This document shows positions 25,075 to 32,426 of a stretch of DNA of 64,000 nt, in pieces (positions within the stretch are counted from its first letter, which is position 1; every line of letters starts with the position of its first letter). The DNA comes from Streptomyces sp. NBC_00335 (GTDB taxonomy: Bacteria; Actinomycetota; Actinomycetes; Streptomycetales; Streptomycetaceae). The DNA lies in NCBI RefSeq assembly GCF_036127095.1, contig NZ_CP108006.1, forward strand, positions 496,001 to 560,000, given 5' to 3'. The notes beneath the pieces were generated by a model. That model made no database searches. It saw only the letters and a program-made list of their open reading frames with translations, and was not told the DNA's origin. Position numbers and translations under genes: made by a program.

Positions 25075-26277
25075 TCAAGCTGATGGGGCGGGTTGGGGTT
25101 CGTAGAAGGTGCCGTCTCGGAGCATCGCGAAGAGGACGTCGGCTCGTCGTCTGGCGAGGCAGAGGAGGGCTTGGGTGTGGTGTTTGCCCTGGCTGATCTT
25201 CTTGTCGTAGTAGGCCCGGGAGACCGGGTCGGCCAAGGCGGCGAACGCGGAGAGGAAGAAGGCCCGTTTGAGCTGCTTGTTTCCTCTCCGGGACGGTTGT
25301 TCGCCGCGGATCGAGGACCCTGAACTGCGGGTCGCCGGGGCGAGCCCGGCATAGGCGGCGAGGTGGGCGGCGGACGGGAAGCTGGATCCGTCGCCGACGT
25401 CGATGAGGATGCGGGCTCCGGTCCTGACGCCGATCCCCGGCATGGACGTCAGGACCTTGGAAAGAGGGTGGTTCTGCAGCAGTTCCTCGATCCGGGCGGC
25501 GATGAGTTTGCGCTGGTCAAGCACCGCTTGGAGCGAGCCGGCGAGGCTCGGGACGATCAGTGCGGCCGCGTCCGTGCCGGGCACGACGACGGTCTGTTCG
25601 TTCAGGGCGGTGAAGATGTCCTCGATCAGCCGCTCTGCCATCCGCGGTGCCTTCGGGCGTATCAAGGTCACGAGCCGGCGGCGTCCGGCCTTGCGGATCT
25701 GTGCCGGGGAACCGAACTGGTCGAGGAGCCTGAGCACGGCCGGGTGCTGGATGCGCGGGCCCAGGATCCGTTCCAGAGACGGGTGGATCTGCGTGAGCAG
25801 GCCCCGCAGCCGGTTGCTGATCCGGGTTGCCTCACCGGCCAGATCGTCGTCGAATCCGACGATCATCTCCAGCTCGGCGATGGTCTCGTCCTCGAGGTCC
25901 ACCGAACGGAGCGTGTGAGGCATGACGCGGGCCGCGTCCGCGATGACGAACGCGTCGCGGGCATCGGTCTTGGCCTCGCCGGGATAGAGATCGGCGATCC
26001 GCCTCATCGTCAGTCCGGGCAGATAGGCGACCGGGCAGCCCATGTCCCTTGCGACCGCGAGCGGCAGGGCTCCGATGGAGGCCGGCTGGTCGACCACGAC
26101 GAGCACGGTCCCGTGCTTGGCCTGCAGTTTCCCGAAAACCTCGCGGAGCTTGGGTTCGCTGTTGGGCAGCCGTTTGTCGAAGGCCTTCTTCCCGGCCGGC
26201 GTGACGGCGGTGGCGTGGTGTTCGCCCTTGCCGACGTCCAGGCCGAGGAAGGCGCCGATGCCGCTGATGTCGATCAC
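25075..26277 (-). CDS. IS110-family transposase (DEDD/serine bridge-type recombinase)
   Basis: 400 aa, the full length for the family. The N-terminal RuvC-like DEDD domain shows Asp14 (FLGLDVGKGEHHA), an acidic residue at Asp63 (VVVDQPAS) and the KTDARDAFVIADAAR motif (Asp105/Asp108). A central helical region follows. The C-terminal Tnp domain begins at SMPGIGVRTGARIL and contains GLAPATRSSGSS, where the conserved serine of the family lies (about 319-322), then RRGNKQLKRAFFLSAF. The GTG start has GGAGG at ideal spacing. No stop or frameshift is seen, so the enzyme appears intact. Confidence 0.95.
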   Translation of the reverse strand: MIDISGIGAFLGLDVGKGEHHATAVTPAGKKAFDKRLPNSEPKLREVFGKLQAKHGTVLVVVDQPASIGALPLAVARDMGCPVAYLPGLTMRRIADLYPGEAKTDARDAFVIADAARVMPHTLRSVDLEDETIAELEMIVGFDDDLAGEATRISNRLRGLLTQIHPSLERILGPRIQHPAVLRLLDQFGSPAQIRKAGRRRLVTLIRPKAPRMAERLIEDIFTALNEQTVVVPGTDAAALIVPSLAGSLQAVLDQRKLIAARIEELLQNHPLSKVLTSMPGIGVRTGARILIDVGDGSSFPSAAHLAAYAGLAPATRSSGSSIRGEQPSRRGNKQLKRAFFLSAFAALADPVSRAYYDKKISQGKHHTQALLCLARRRADVLFAMLRDGTFYEPQPAPSA

Positions 26278-26329
26278 ACGCGTCCTCCGGTCGTCCTCTT
26301 CGCCCGGCCGTCCCACGGCACCGATCGCC

Positions 26330-26500
26330 ACATCCACATTACGAAGAGCCTCCCGACCTGCGAAGAAGTCGGTGGTCATGCCCCTAATCAGCGGTCTGTC
26401 GATGCCTCCGGAGCCGGTGACACCACCCCCCAAGACATGAGATCGACAGGGGGAGAAAGTCATGCCAACTCCGGAGGCCGGGCGCCCCGTTGCGGGGCAA
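26330..26500 (-). ncRNA. Candidate bridge RNA of the IS110 element
   Basis: This is the non-coding left end upstream of the transposase. In order, on the element's strand, there are three parts. The first is a 5' hairpin GCCCCG-CAA-CGGGGC (26498-26484). The second is a large stem-loop closed by a perfect 10-bp repeat (26478-26469 with 26413-26404), whose loop carries a C run and a G run facing each other. The third is a loop whose 5' side (26386-26379) equals the right-end sequence TAGGGGCA and whose 3' side (26342-26334, GTAATGTGG) can pair with the left end CCCCATTAC at 8 of 9 positions. Known bridge RNAs have this same order: 5' hairpin, target loop, donor loop. Confidence 0.65.
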
Positions 26501-26526
26501 GCAAAACGGTAATGGGGGGACGGACA

Positions 26527-26580
26527 GATCTGCCGGGCCTGCCGGATCCACCGGGCCTGCCGGATCTACGGGGCCTGCGG
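26527..26580. repeat. 18-bp imperfect tandem repeats beyond the PHP gene
   Basis: About three imperfect copies of an 18-nt unit of the form GGGCCTGCCGGATCYACC span the end of the PHP gene and its 3' flank, next to the left end of the IS element. They may simply be sequence slippage. Confidence 0.5.
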
Positions 26581-27609
26581 CGTCCGGCGGGTCCGGGTCC
26601 AGTCGACGAGCTCGTCCTCGGACCAGGTGTTGACGACCCGGTCGGCGCTCACCCCGCATTCCAGGGCGCGTTCGCAGCCGAGCGTCTGCCAGTCGAGCTG
26701 TCCCGGGGCGTGCGCGTCGGTGTCGATCGCGAAGAGGGTGCCCGCGGCCACGGCGAGCCGCAGCAGCCGGCGCGGCGGGTCGAGCCGCTCGGGCCGGCTG
26801 TTGATCTCCACGGCGGCGCCCGACTCGGCGCAGGCCGCGAAGACGGCCTCGGCGTCGAACTCCGACTCCGGCCGGGTCTTGCCCGTCACCAGCCGCCCGG
26901 TGCAGTGGCCGAGGACGTCGAGGTGCGGGTTGCGCACGGCGGCGACCATCCGCCGGGTCATGGCGCGGGCGTCCATCCGGAGCTTGGAGTGGACGGAGCC
27001 GACCACCAGGTCCACCTCGGCCAGGAGTTCCGGTTCCTGGTCCAGCGACCCGTCGTCGAGGATGTCGCACTCGATGCCGGTGAGCAGTCGGAACGGGGCC
27101 CAGGTCGCGTTGAGTTCGGCGACCGTGCGCAGTTGCTCCCGCAGCCGCTCCGGGGAGAGTCCCCGGGCCACGGTCAGACGGGGCGAGTGGTCGGTGAGCA
27201 CCGCCCAGTCGTGCCCGAGGGCGGCCGCGGCCCGGGCCATCGCCTCGATGGTGCTGCCGCCGTCCGACCAGTCGGAGTGCAGGTGGCAGTCGCCGCGCAG
27301 GGCGGCGCGCAGCGCGAGGGCTTCGGGGCTGGGCGGTGGGCCCACGGGGTGGGCCGCGGCCTTCTCCTCCAGCCCCTGCAAGTACGCGGGGGTCGTTCCG
27401 CCGAGGGCTTCGCGGACGACCTGGGCGGTCTTCGGGCCGATGCCCTTGACGGCTTCGAGGGTGCCCGCTCCGACCCGTTCGGCGAGCTCGCCCTCACCCA
27501 TCCGGCCGATGGCGGCGGCCGCCGTGCGGAAGGCCTGGACCCGGTAGGTCGGCTCCTGGGCGCGTTCCAGCAGGAAGGCGATCCTGTCCAGCGCGGCCAC
27601 CGGGTCCAT
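26566..27609 (-). CDS. PHP-domain phosphoesterase with N-terminal helix-hairpin-helix (PolX-C-like)
   Basis: 347 aa. Residues about 5-75 hold helix-hairpin-helix DNA-binding units (LEAVKGIGPKTAQVVREAL). After a Pro-rich linker the PHP domain follows, with metal ligands in GDCHLHSDWSDG (His109, His111), VLTDHSP, GIECDIL, SVHS, DVLGHCTGR and DTDAHAPGQL. This is the arrangement of the C-terminal half of bacterial PolX without the polymerase fingers, so a DNA 3' phosphatase/exonuclease-type activity is likely. The start was set at the ATG preceded by GGAGGG. An ATG five codons upstream is the alternative. Confidence 0.9.
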   Translation of the reverse strand: MDPVAALDRIAFLLERAQEPTYRVQAFRTAAAAIGRMGEGELAERVGAGTLEAVKGIGPKTAQVVREALGGTTPAYLQGLEEKAAAHPVGPPPSPEALALRAALRGDCHLHSDWSDGGSTIEAMARAAAALGHDWAVLTDHSPRLTVARGLSPERLREQLRTVAELNATWAPFRLLTGIECDILDDGSLDQEPELLAEVDLVVGSVHSKLRMDARAMTRRMVAAVRNPHLDVLGHCTGRLVTGKTRPESEFDAEAVFAACAESGAAVEINSRPERLDPPRRLLRLAVAAGTLFAIDTDAHAPGQLDWQTLGCERALECGVSADRVVNTWSEDELVDWTRTRRTPQAP

Positions 27610-27640
27610 CGCGTGTCCCTCCACGAAGCGGCGAAACGAC

Positions 27641-27678
27641 GGAGAGGGGGCCGGGTCGCTGACCCGCGCCCCCTCTCC
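27641..27678 (-). terminator. Nested hairpin between membrane-protein gene and PHP gene
   Basis: An outer 11-bp stem (GGAGAGGGGGC with its complement) encloses an inner CGGGTC-gct-GACCCG stem. It lies just past the stop of the membrane protein gene on the minus strand. Confidence 0.65.
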
Positions 27679-27685
27679 GCCCGGG

Positions 27686-28762
27686 TCAGGCGCCGTCGGC
27701 CGGGTCGGCCGCCGGACGGTACTGCAGGGCCAGTCCGGCGAGTACGGCGCCAGCCGCCGCGCTCAGCACCGCCGTGATGCCGGCCCACTCCAGGGAGCCG
27801 CCGACCGCGCCGCCGAGCGGGTCGAATCCGGCGACGCCGCCGGCCACGTGGAGCCCGGCCACACCGAGCGCGACCACCGCGCCGGCCCGCCACGCGCCGG
27901 CCGTGTCCCGTACCGCCAGCAGGGCGCCGGCGGTCAGGCAGAGCAGGGTGACGGCCAGGGCGAGCAGCCCGCCGGGGTCGCCGGAGCCGAGGGCCGCCAG
28001 ATCACCGGGGACGTGCAGCGCACCGCAGAGCAGCAGTGCGAACGCCACCGGCCAGCGCAGTATGTGGCGCAGCGCGCCCTTGCCCGGCCGTGCCGCGCCC
28101 CGGGCCGGGGTCTGCGACGGGCCCCGGGCCGGTGCCTGGGCCTGGGGCTGCGGTGCGGGCGGGCGGACCGGGGTCCGTTCCCGCTCCGCCGGCTCGGGGC
28201 GGGACTGCGGGGGCTGTTCACCGGTGCCGAGGATGCTGACGAGCAGGGCCACGTCCTCGATGGGCCGGCCGAGGGCGGCGGCCCGCAGCGTGATGTCGGT
28301 TTCGACCCGCTCGTGCGGGGGCTCGCCCAGCAGGGTCACCATCTCGCGGACCTCGTGGACGGGCCGGGCCACGGCGGCCGCGCGCAGCGCGGCGTGCCCG
28401 GGGTTGGGGACCTGCCCGGATTCCTTGAGGAGGTTCACCAGGTCGGTGACCTCCCGGACCGGACGGCCGGTGGCGGCGGTCTCCAGCACGGTGCGGGCGG
28501 TCGCCCCCGCGGGCCGCGGTCCGGGGTCCGGGCCGGGTGCGGCGCCTGCCCCGTGACCGGCCTGGGCCTCGGGAGCGGTCCCGGACCGGGGGCCGGACTG
28601 GGCGCCGGACTGGGGAAGCGACTGGGGACCGGACTCGGGCTCCGGCTCGGGGCCGAAGTCGAGGCCGTCCGTGCCGGGGGCCGGCGGCCGGACGTCCGTG
28701 GGGTCGGGGAGCCGGCGCGGTTCTTCGTACTCCGTCGCGGCGAGCGTGATCGGGTCATTCAT
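27686..28762 (-). CDS. Membrane protein with three internal RPVxEV repeats
   Basis: 358 aa. The N-terminal 95 residues are Pro/Glu/Gly-rich and disordered. Residues about 95-185 hold three roughly 35-residue helical repeats with the consensus A-A-x-x-RPVxEVxxLVxLL (GRPVREVTDLVNLL, ARPVHEVREMVTLL, GRPIEDVALLVSIL). After a second Pro-rich linker come four predicted membrane helices (PVAFALLLCGAL, LALAVTLLCLTAGALL, AGAVVALGVAGLHVAGGVA, ITAVLSAAAGAVLAGLAL). No family recognised. The repeats would face the cytoplasm and may be a docking platform. The ATG is preceded by GGAG. Confidence 0.7.
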   Translation of the reverse strand: MNDPITLAATEYEEPRRLPDPTDVRPPAPGTDGLDFGPEPEPESGPQSLPQSGAQSGPRSGTAPEAQAGHGAGAAPGPDPGPRPAGATARTVLETAATGRPVREVTDLVNLLKESGQVPNPGHAALRAAAVARPVHEVREMVTLLGEPPHERVETDITLRAAALGRPIEDVALLVSILGTGEQPPQSRPEPAERERTPVRPPAPQPQAQAPARGPSQTPARGAARPGKGALRHILRWPVAFALLLCGALHVPGDLAALGSGDPGGLLALAVTLLCLTAGALLAVRDTAGAWRAGAVVALGVAGLHVAGGVAGFDPLGGAVGGSLEWAGITAVLSAAAGAVLAGLALQYRPAADPADGA

Positions 28763-28946
28763 GGAAAGCTCCGTTCGCCGACGCGCGGGTCTACACATCG
28801 CGCGCCGGTCATCGTGCGTCATGGGAAGCGCACGCTTTGTTACATTCAGCGGCACCCGGCCGCGCTGCGCCATTCGGGGCGGGCAAACGGGGGTCCCCCG
28901 CGGTGCCGCGGGCCCTGCCGGCGCCCGCCGTGGGCATGGTGGGGGC

Positions 28947-29459
28947 ATGAAGGGTACGGAGGTACTGGCCGACGCGTTCGGCCGGATCCGGGGCGTGGTG
29001 CACGAGGCCGTCGAGGGGCTGGAGCCCGGACAGCTCGATGCGCGGATCGACCCCGGCGCGAACTCGATCACCTGGCTCGTCTGGCACCTGACCAGGATCC
29101 AGGACGACCACGTGGCCGACGCGGCCGGCTGGGAACAGGTCTGGGACGCGCAGGGCTGGGAAGAGCGGTTCGGGCTGGCCCTGCCCCCCGGCTCGACCGG
29201 CTACGGGCACACCGCCCGCGAGGCGGGCGCCGTCCGGGTCGGCTCGGGGGAGCTCCTGCTGGGGTACTTCGACGCCGTCCACGCGCAGACGGAGCGGTTC
29301 CTGCGGGGGCTGTCCGCCGCCGACCTGGACCGGGTGGTCGACGAACGGTGGGATCCGCCGGTGACCCTCGGGGTGCGGCTGGTCAGCGTGATCGGCGACG
29401 ACCTCCAGCACGCGGGGCAGGCGGCCTTCGTCCGGGGCGTGCTGACGAGGGGCCGCTGA
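28947..29459 (+). CDS. DinB family protein (DUF664-like)
   Basis: 170 aa, four-helix-bundle DinB fold. The metal-binding histidines are in TWLVWHLTR (His47), DDHVADAAGWEQ (His55) and DDLQHAGQAAFVRG (about His155). Actinobacterial members are thiol (mycothiol)-dependent transferase candidates. The ATG has GGGGG just upstream. Its stop overlaps the start of the carboxylesterase gene (TGATG), the first link of a three-gene coupled operon. Confidence 0.88.
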   Translation: MKGTEVLADAFGRIRGVVHEAVEGLEPGQLDARIDPGANSITWLVWHLTRIQDDHVADAAGWEQVWDAQGWEERFGLALPPGSTGYGHTAREAGAVRVGSGELLLGYFDAVHAQTERFLRGLSAADLDRVVDERWDPPVTLGVRLVSVIGDDLQHAGQAAFVRGVLTRGR

Positions 29460-31255
29460 TGGTGTCCGCGGGAGCCCTGCTGCTGGCCCTCCTCCTCGCG
29501 GCCGCCGCCCCCGCTGCCACGCCCCCAACCGCCCCCTTCCCCTCCCCCTCCCCCGGCCCCGAAGCCGCAACCGGGGCCCGCGCCTGGGCCCGGGCCGGCT
29601 CCGCGCCGCTCGACCGAGCCCGGGCCGACGGGACCGGCCACCGCTCGGGTGCGGGTGTCGACGCCGGTACAGACGCCGACGCCGGCTCAGGAAGCGGCAC
29701 CGGCACCGGCACCGCCGAACGGCCCGTCGTCGACACCGACCGGGGAGCGGTGCGCGGGCGGAAGGCCGCCGGGTACCTCACCTTCGAGGGCATCCCGTAC
29801 GCCGCCCCGCCGACCGGGCCGCTGCGCTGGCGGCTCCCGGAGCCCGCCGCGCGCTGGACGAACGTACGGGACGCCGGTGCGCCCGGGGCCCGTTGCGTGC
29901 AGCTGCCCGCGGTGGGACCGGGCGGCCCGAGCGGCTCGGAGGACTGCCTGTTCCTCAACGTGACGGCTCCGGAGCCGGCGGCCCGGGACACCTCCGGCCG
30001 GCCCGTCATGGTCTGGTTCCACGGCGGCGGGTTCATGAACGGCGCCGGGGACCTGTACCGGCCGGGCCGGCTGGCTTCGGCGGGCGGGGCCGTGGTCGTC
30101 ACGGTCAACTACCGGCTCGGGATCTTCGGGCTCTTCGGGCATCCCGCGCTCCACGGCGCCCCCGACTTCGCGCTCGCCGACCAGCAGGCCGCCCTGCGCT
30201 GGGTGCGGGCCAACGCCGCCCGCTTCGGCGGCGATCCCGGCAACGTCACCGTCTTCGGCGAGTCCGCCGGCGCCCTGAGCGTCTGCATGCACCTCGCTTC
30301 CCCGGCCTCGGCCGGTCTGTTCCACCGGGCGATCGTGCAGAGCGGCTCCTGCTCGCTCACCGTCCCGGCACACTCGTGGCTCCCCGCGCTGCCCGCCTAC
30401 GAGCCGTTCGTGCCGGAGCCGCGCACCGTGGCCGAGGGGGTCGCCGCGGCGGCCCGGCTCGGCTGCGGCCGGCCGGCGGACGAGGAGGTACTGCGGTGCC
30501 TGCGCGGCCTCGCCCCCGAGGCCCTGGCCACACCCGAGCTCATGCTGCGCTTCTCCGCGGTGTCCCACGGCACCCCGCTGCTCCCCACCGAGCCCCGACG
30601 GGCCCTGGAACGCGGGGAGTTCCACCGGGTCCCGGTGATGCAGGGCTCGACCCGCGACGAGATGCGGATCTTCCTCGGGCAGACCCTGACCGCCTACCCG
30701 GTCGCCGATCCGCGGGCCTACCGGTCCCGGCTGCGCGCCGCGTTCGGGGCGCGGGCCGGGCTCGTCGAGGCCGCCTATCCGGTGACGGCCCATCCGACTC
30801 CCGCGCTGGCCTTCGCCGCCGTGCTGACGGACGCCTCCTTCGTCTGCCCGCAGCTGCGGGACAGCCGTGCGCTGGCGCGGCACGTGCCGACGTACGACTA
30901 CGGGTTCGACGACCGGAGCGCACCTGACTTCGCCTCACTGCCGCCGGTGCCGGGCTTCCCCCTCGGGGCCTCTCACGGGTCCGAGCTGCCGTACCTCTTC
31001 GACAGCGGGCTCCCGCTGAGCTCCGCACAGCGGATGCTCGCGGAGCGGATGCTCGGCTACTGGACCCTGTTCGCGGCGACCGGCGATCCGAACGCCCCCG
31101 GGACGGGGCCCTGGTGGCCGCGCTCCCCCGCCGTGCTGTCCCTGGCGCCGGGGCCCTCGGGCGCGATCCGCCCGGTGGACGCGGCGGCCCGGCACCACTG
31201 CGGGCTGTGGGACTCCGCAGGACAGACTGTCGCTCTCGAAAGGGCGGGCTCGTGA
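29459..31255 (+). CDS. Secreted type-B carboxylesterase/lipase
   Basis: 598 aa. A short signal peptide (MVSAGALLLALLLAAAAPAA) precedes a Pro/Gly/Asp-rich region to about residue 86. The catalytic domain has the FHGGGF oxyanion motif (about 187-192), the nucleophile elbow VFGESAGALS (Ser269), the acid in STRDEMRIF (Glu401) and the His in GASHGSELPYLF (His506). Cys pairs 146/163 and 299/326 fit a secreted enzyme. Type-B esterases hydrolyse a wide range of esters. The start overlaps the DinB stop by 1 nt, and the end overlaps the next gene by 4 nt. Confidence 0.9.
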   Translation: MVSAGALLLALLLAAAAPAATPPTAPFPSPSPGPEAATGARAWARAGSAPLDRARADGTGHRSGAGVDAGTDADAGSGSGTGTGTAERPVVDTDRGAVRGRKAAGYLTFEGIPYAAPPTGPLRWRLPEPAARWTNVRDAGAPGARCVQLPAVGPGGPSGSEDCLFLNVTAPEPAARDTSGRPVMVWFHGGGFMNGAGDLYRPGRLASAGGAVVVTVNYRLGIFGLFGHPALHGAPDFALADQQAALRWVRANAARFGGDPGNVTVFGESAGALSVCMHLASPASAGLFHRAIVQSGSCSLTVPAHSWLPALPAYEPFVPEPRTVAEGVAAAARLGCGRPADEEVLRCLRGLAPEALATPELMLRFSAVSHGTPLLPTEPRRALERGEFHRVPVMQGSTRDEMRIFLGQTLTAYPVADPRAYRSRLRAAFGARAGLVEAAYPVTAHPTPALAFAAVLTDASFVCPQLRDSRALARHVPTYDYGFDDRSAPDFASLPPVPGFPLGASHGSELPYLFDSGLPLSSAQRMLAERMLGYWTLFAATGDPNAPGTGPWWPRSPAVLSLAPGPSGAIRPVDAAARHHCGLWDSAGQTVALERAGS

Positions 31256-32394
31256 CCGGTTTGACGGACATCCTCCAGACGTACGTGGACGACGGGACCC
31301 TGCCGGGGGCGGTGGCCCTGGTGGACCGGGGCGACGGCGAGGAGCCCGAAGTGGCCGCCGTGGGCGGCGCGGACGCCGGGGGCGGGGCCCCGATGGTCCG
31401 CGACTCGATCTTCCGCATCGCCTCGCTCACCAAACCGGTCACGGCGGCGGCGGTCATGATGCTGGTGGAGGACGGCCGGTTCGCGCTGACCGACGCGGTC
31501 GCGCCCTGGCTGCCGGAGATCGCCCGACCGATGGTCGTACGGACGCCCGCGAGCCCGGTCGACGACGTGGTCCCGGCGAAGCGGCCGGTGACGGTGGCCG
31601 ACCTGATGACCTTCCGCGCGGGGTGGGGCTTCCCCTCCGACTTCTCGCTCCCGGCGGTCGCACCGCTCTTCGGCGAGCTGCGCCAGGGCCCGCCCGGGCC
31701 GCAGGAGGTCCCGGGGCCGGACGAGTGGATGGCCGCGCTGGGCCGGATCCCGATGCTGCACCAGCCGGGCGAGGCCTGGCTGTACAACACCTGTTCGGAC
31801 GTGCTGGGCGTGCTGATCGCCCGGGTGGCGGGGTGCTCGCTGCCGGAGTTCCTGGCGGAGCGGATCTTCGAGCCGCTGGACATGCCCGACACCGGGTTCA
31901 CCGTGCCGGCCGGGCAGTCGGGCCGGTTCACGCACTCCTACCGGGCCGGCCCGGACGGGGGCCTCGACCTCGTGGACGGCCCCGACGGGCAGTGGAGCAC
32001 CGCGCCCGCCTTCCCGTCCGGTGCGGGCGGCCTGGTCTCCACGGCCGACGACTACCACCGCTTCGCCCGGATGCTGCTCGACGGGGGCGGCCCGCTGCTC
32101 TCGGCCGATTCGGTGCGGCGGATGACCACCGACTGGCTGACCCCGGACCAGCGGGCCGGGGCCGCGCTGTTCCTGGAGGGCCAGGGCTGGGGGTTCGGCG
32201 GGTCGGTCGACGTTGTGCCGGCCGACCCGTGGAACGTACCCGGCCGCTACGGCTGGATCGGCGGCACCGGCACCGCCGCCCACATCGTGCCCGCGACGGG
32301 GGCCGTCACCATCCTGCTGACGCAGCGGGAACTGACCGGCCCGTCGCCCTTGCCGGAGCCGATGCGCGCGGTGTGGGCGTACGCGGCCGCCTAG
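31252..32394 (+). CDS. Beta-lactamase-fold serine hydrolase (EstB-like)
   Basis: 380 aa with a GTG start inside the GTGA overlap with the esterase stop. The nucleophile motif is SLTK (Ser58-Lys61), the second motif is in WLYNTCSD (about Tyr178), and the third is WIGGTGTAAH instead of the classic KTG/HTG. This combination is common in class C-type esterases. There is no signal peptide, so it is probably cytoplasmic, unlike its coupled partner esterase. A role in ester or lactam turnover with its neighbours is inference. Confidence 0.87.
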   Translation: MTGLTDILQTYVDDGTLPGAVALVDRGDGEEPEVAAVGGADAGGGAPMVRDSIFRIASLTKPVTAAAVMMLVEDGRFALTDAVAPWLPEIARPMVVRTPASPVDDVVPAKRPVTVADLMTFRAGWGFPSDFSLPAVAPLFGELRQGPPGPQEVPGPDEWMAALGRIPMLHQPGEAWLYNTCSDVLGVLIARVAGCSLPEFLAERIFEPLDMPDTGFTVPAGQSGRFTHSYRAGPDGGLDLVDGPDGQWSTAPAFPSGAGGLVSTADDYHRFARMLLDGGGPLLSADSVRRMTTDWLTPDQRAGAALFLEGQGWGFGGSVDVVPADPWNVPGRYGWIGGTGTAAHIVPATGAVTILLTQRELTGPSPLPEPMRAVWAYAAA

Positions 32395-32426
32395 GAGGCC
32401 GGTGCGCCCACACTCCCTGTTCCCCC

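Larger units (their letters stand above)
25051..26519 (-). mobile_element. IS110-family insertion sequence
   Basis: An element of about 1.46 kb with one transposase gene, a long (about 240 nt) non-coding left end and a very short (about 20 nt) right end, the layout of the IS110 group. It has no terminal inverted repeats, as expected. Both junctions fall inside G runs on the plus strand (25051-25057 and 26514-26519), so the exact base cannot be fixed. On the element's strand the right end reads TAGGGGCA before the C run and the left end reads CATTAC after it. It sits between the VOC and PHP genes without breaking either. Confidence 0.8.

Noticed and set aside
27848..29458. Long open frame in front of the carboxylesterase gene
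   Set aside because: It is an antisense/GC-bias frame over the membrane-protein and DinB genes. Signal peptide, coupling and domain content all place the esterase start at 29459.
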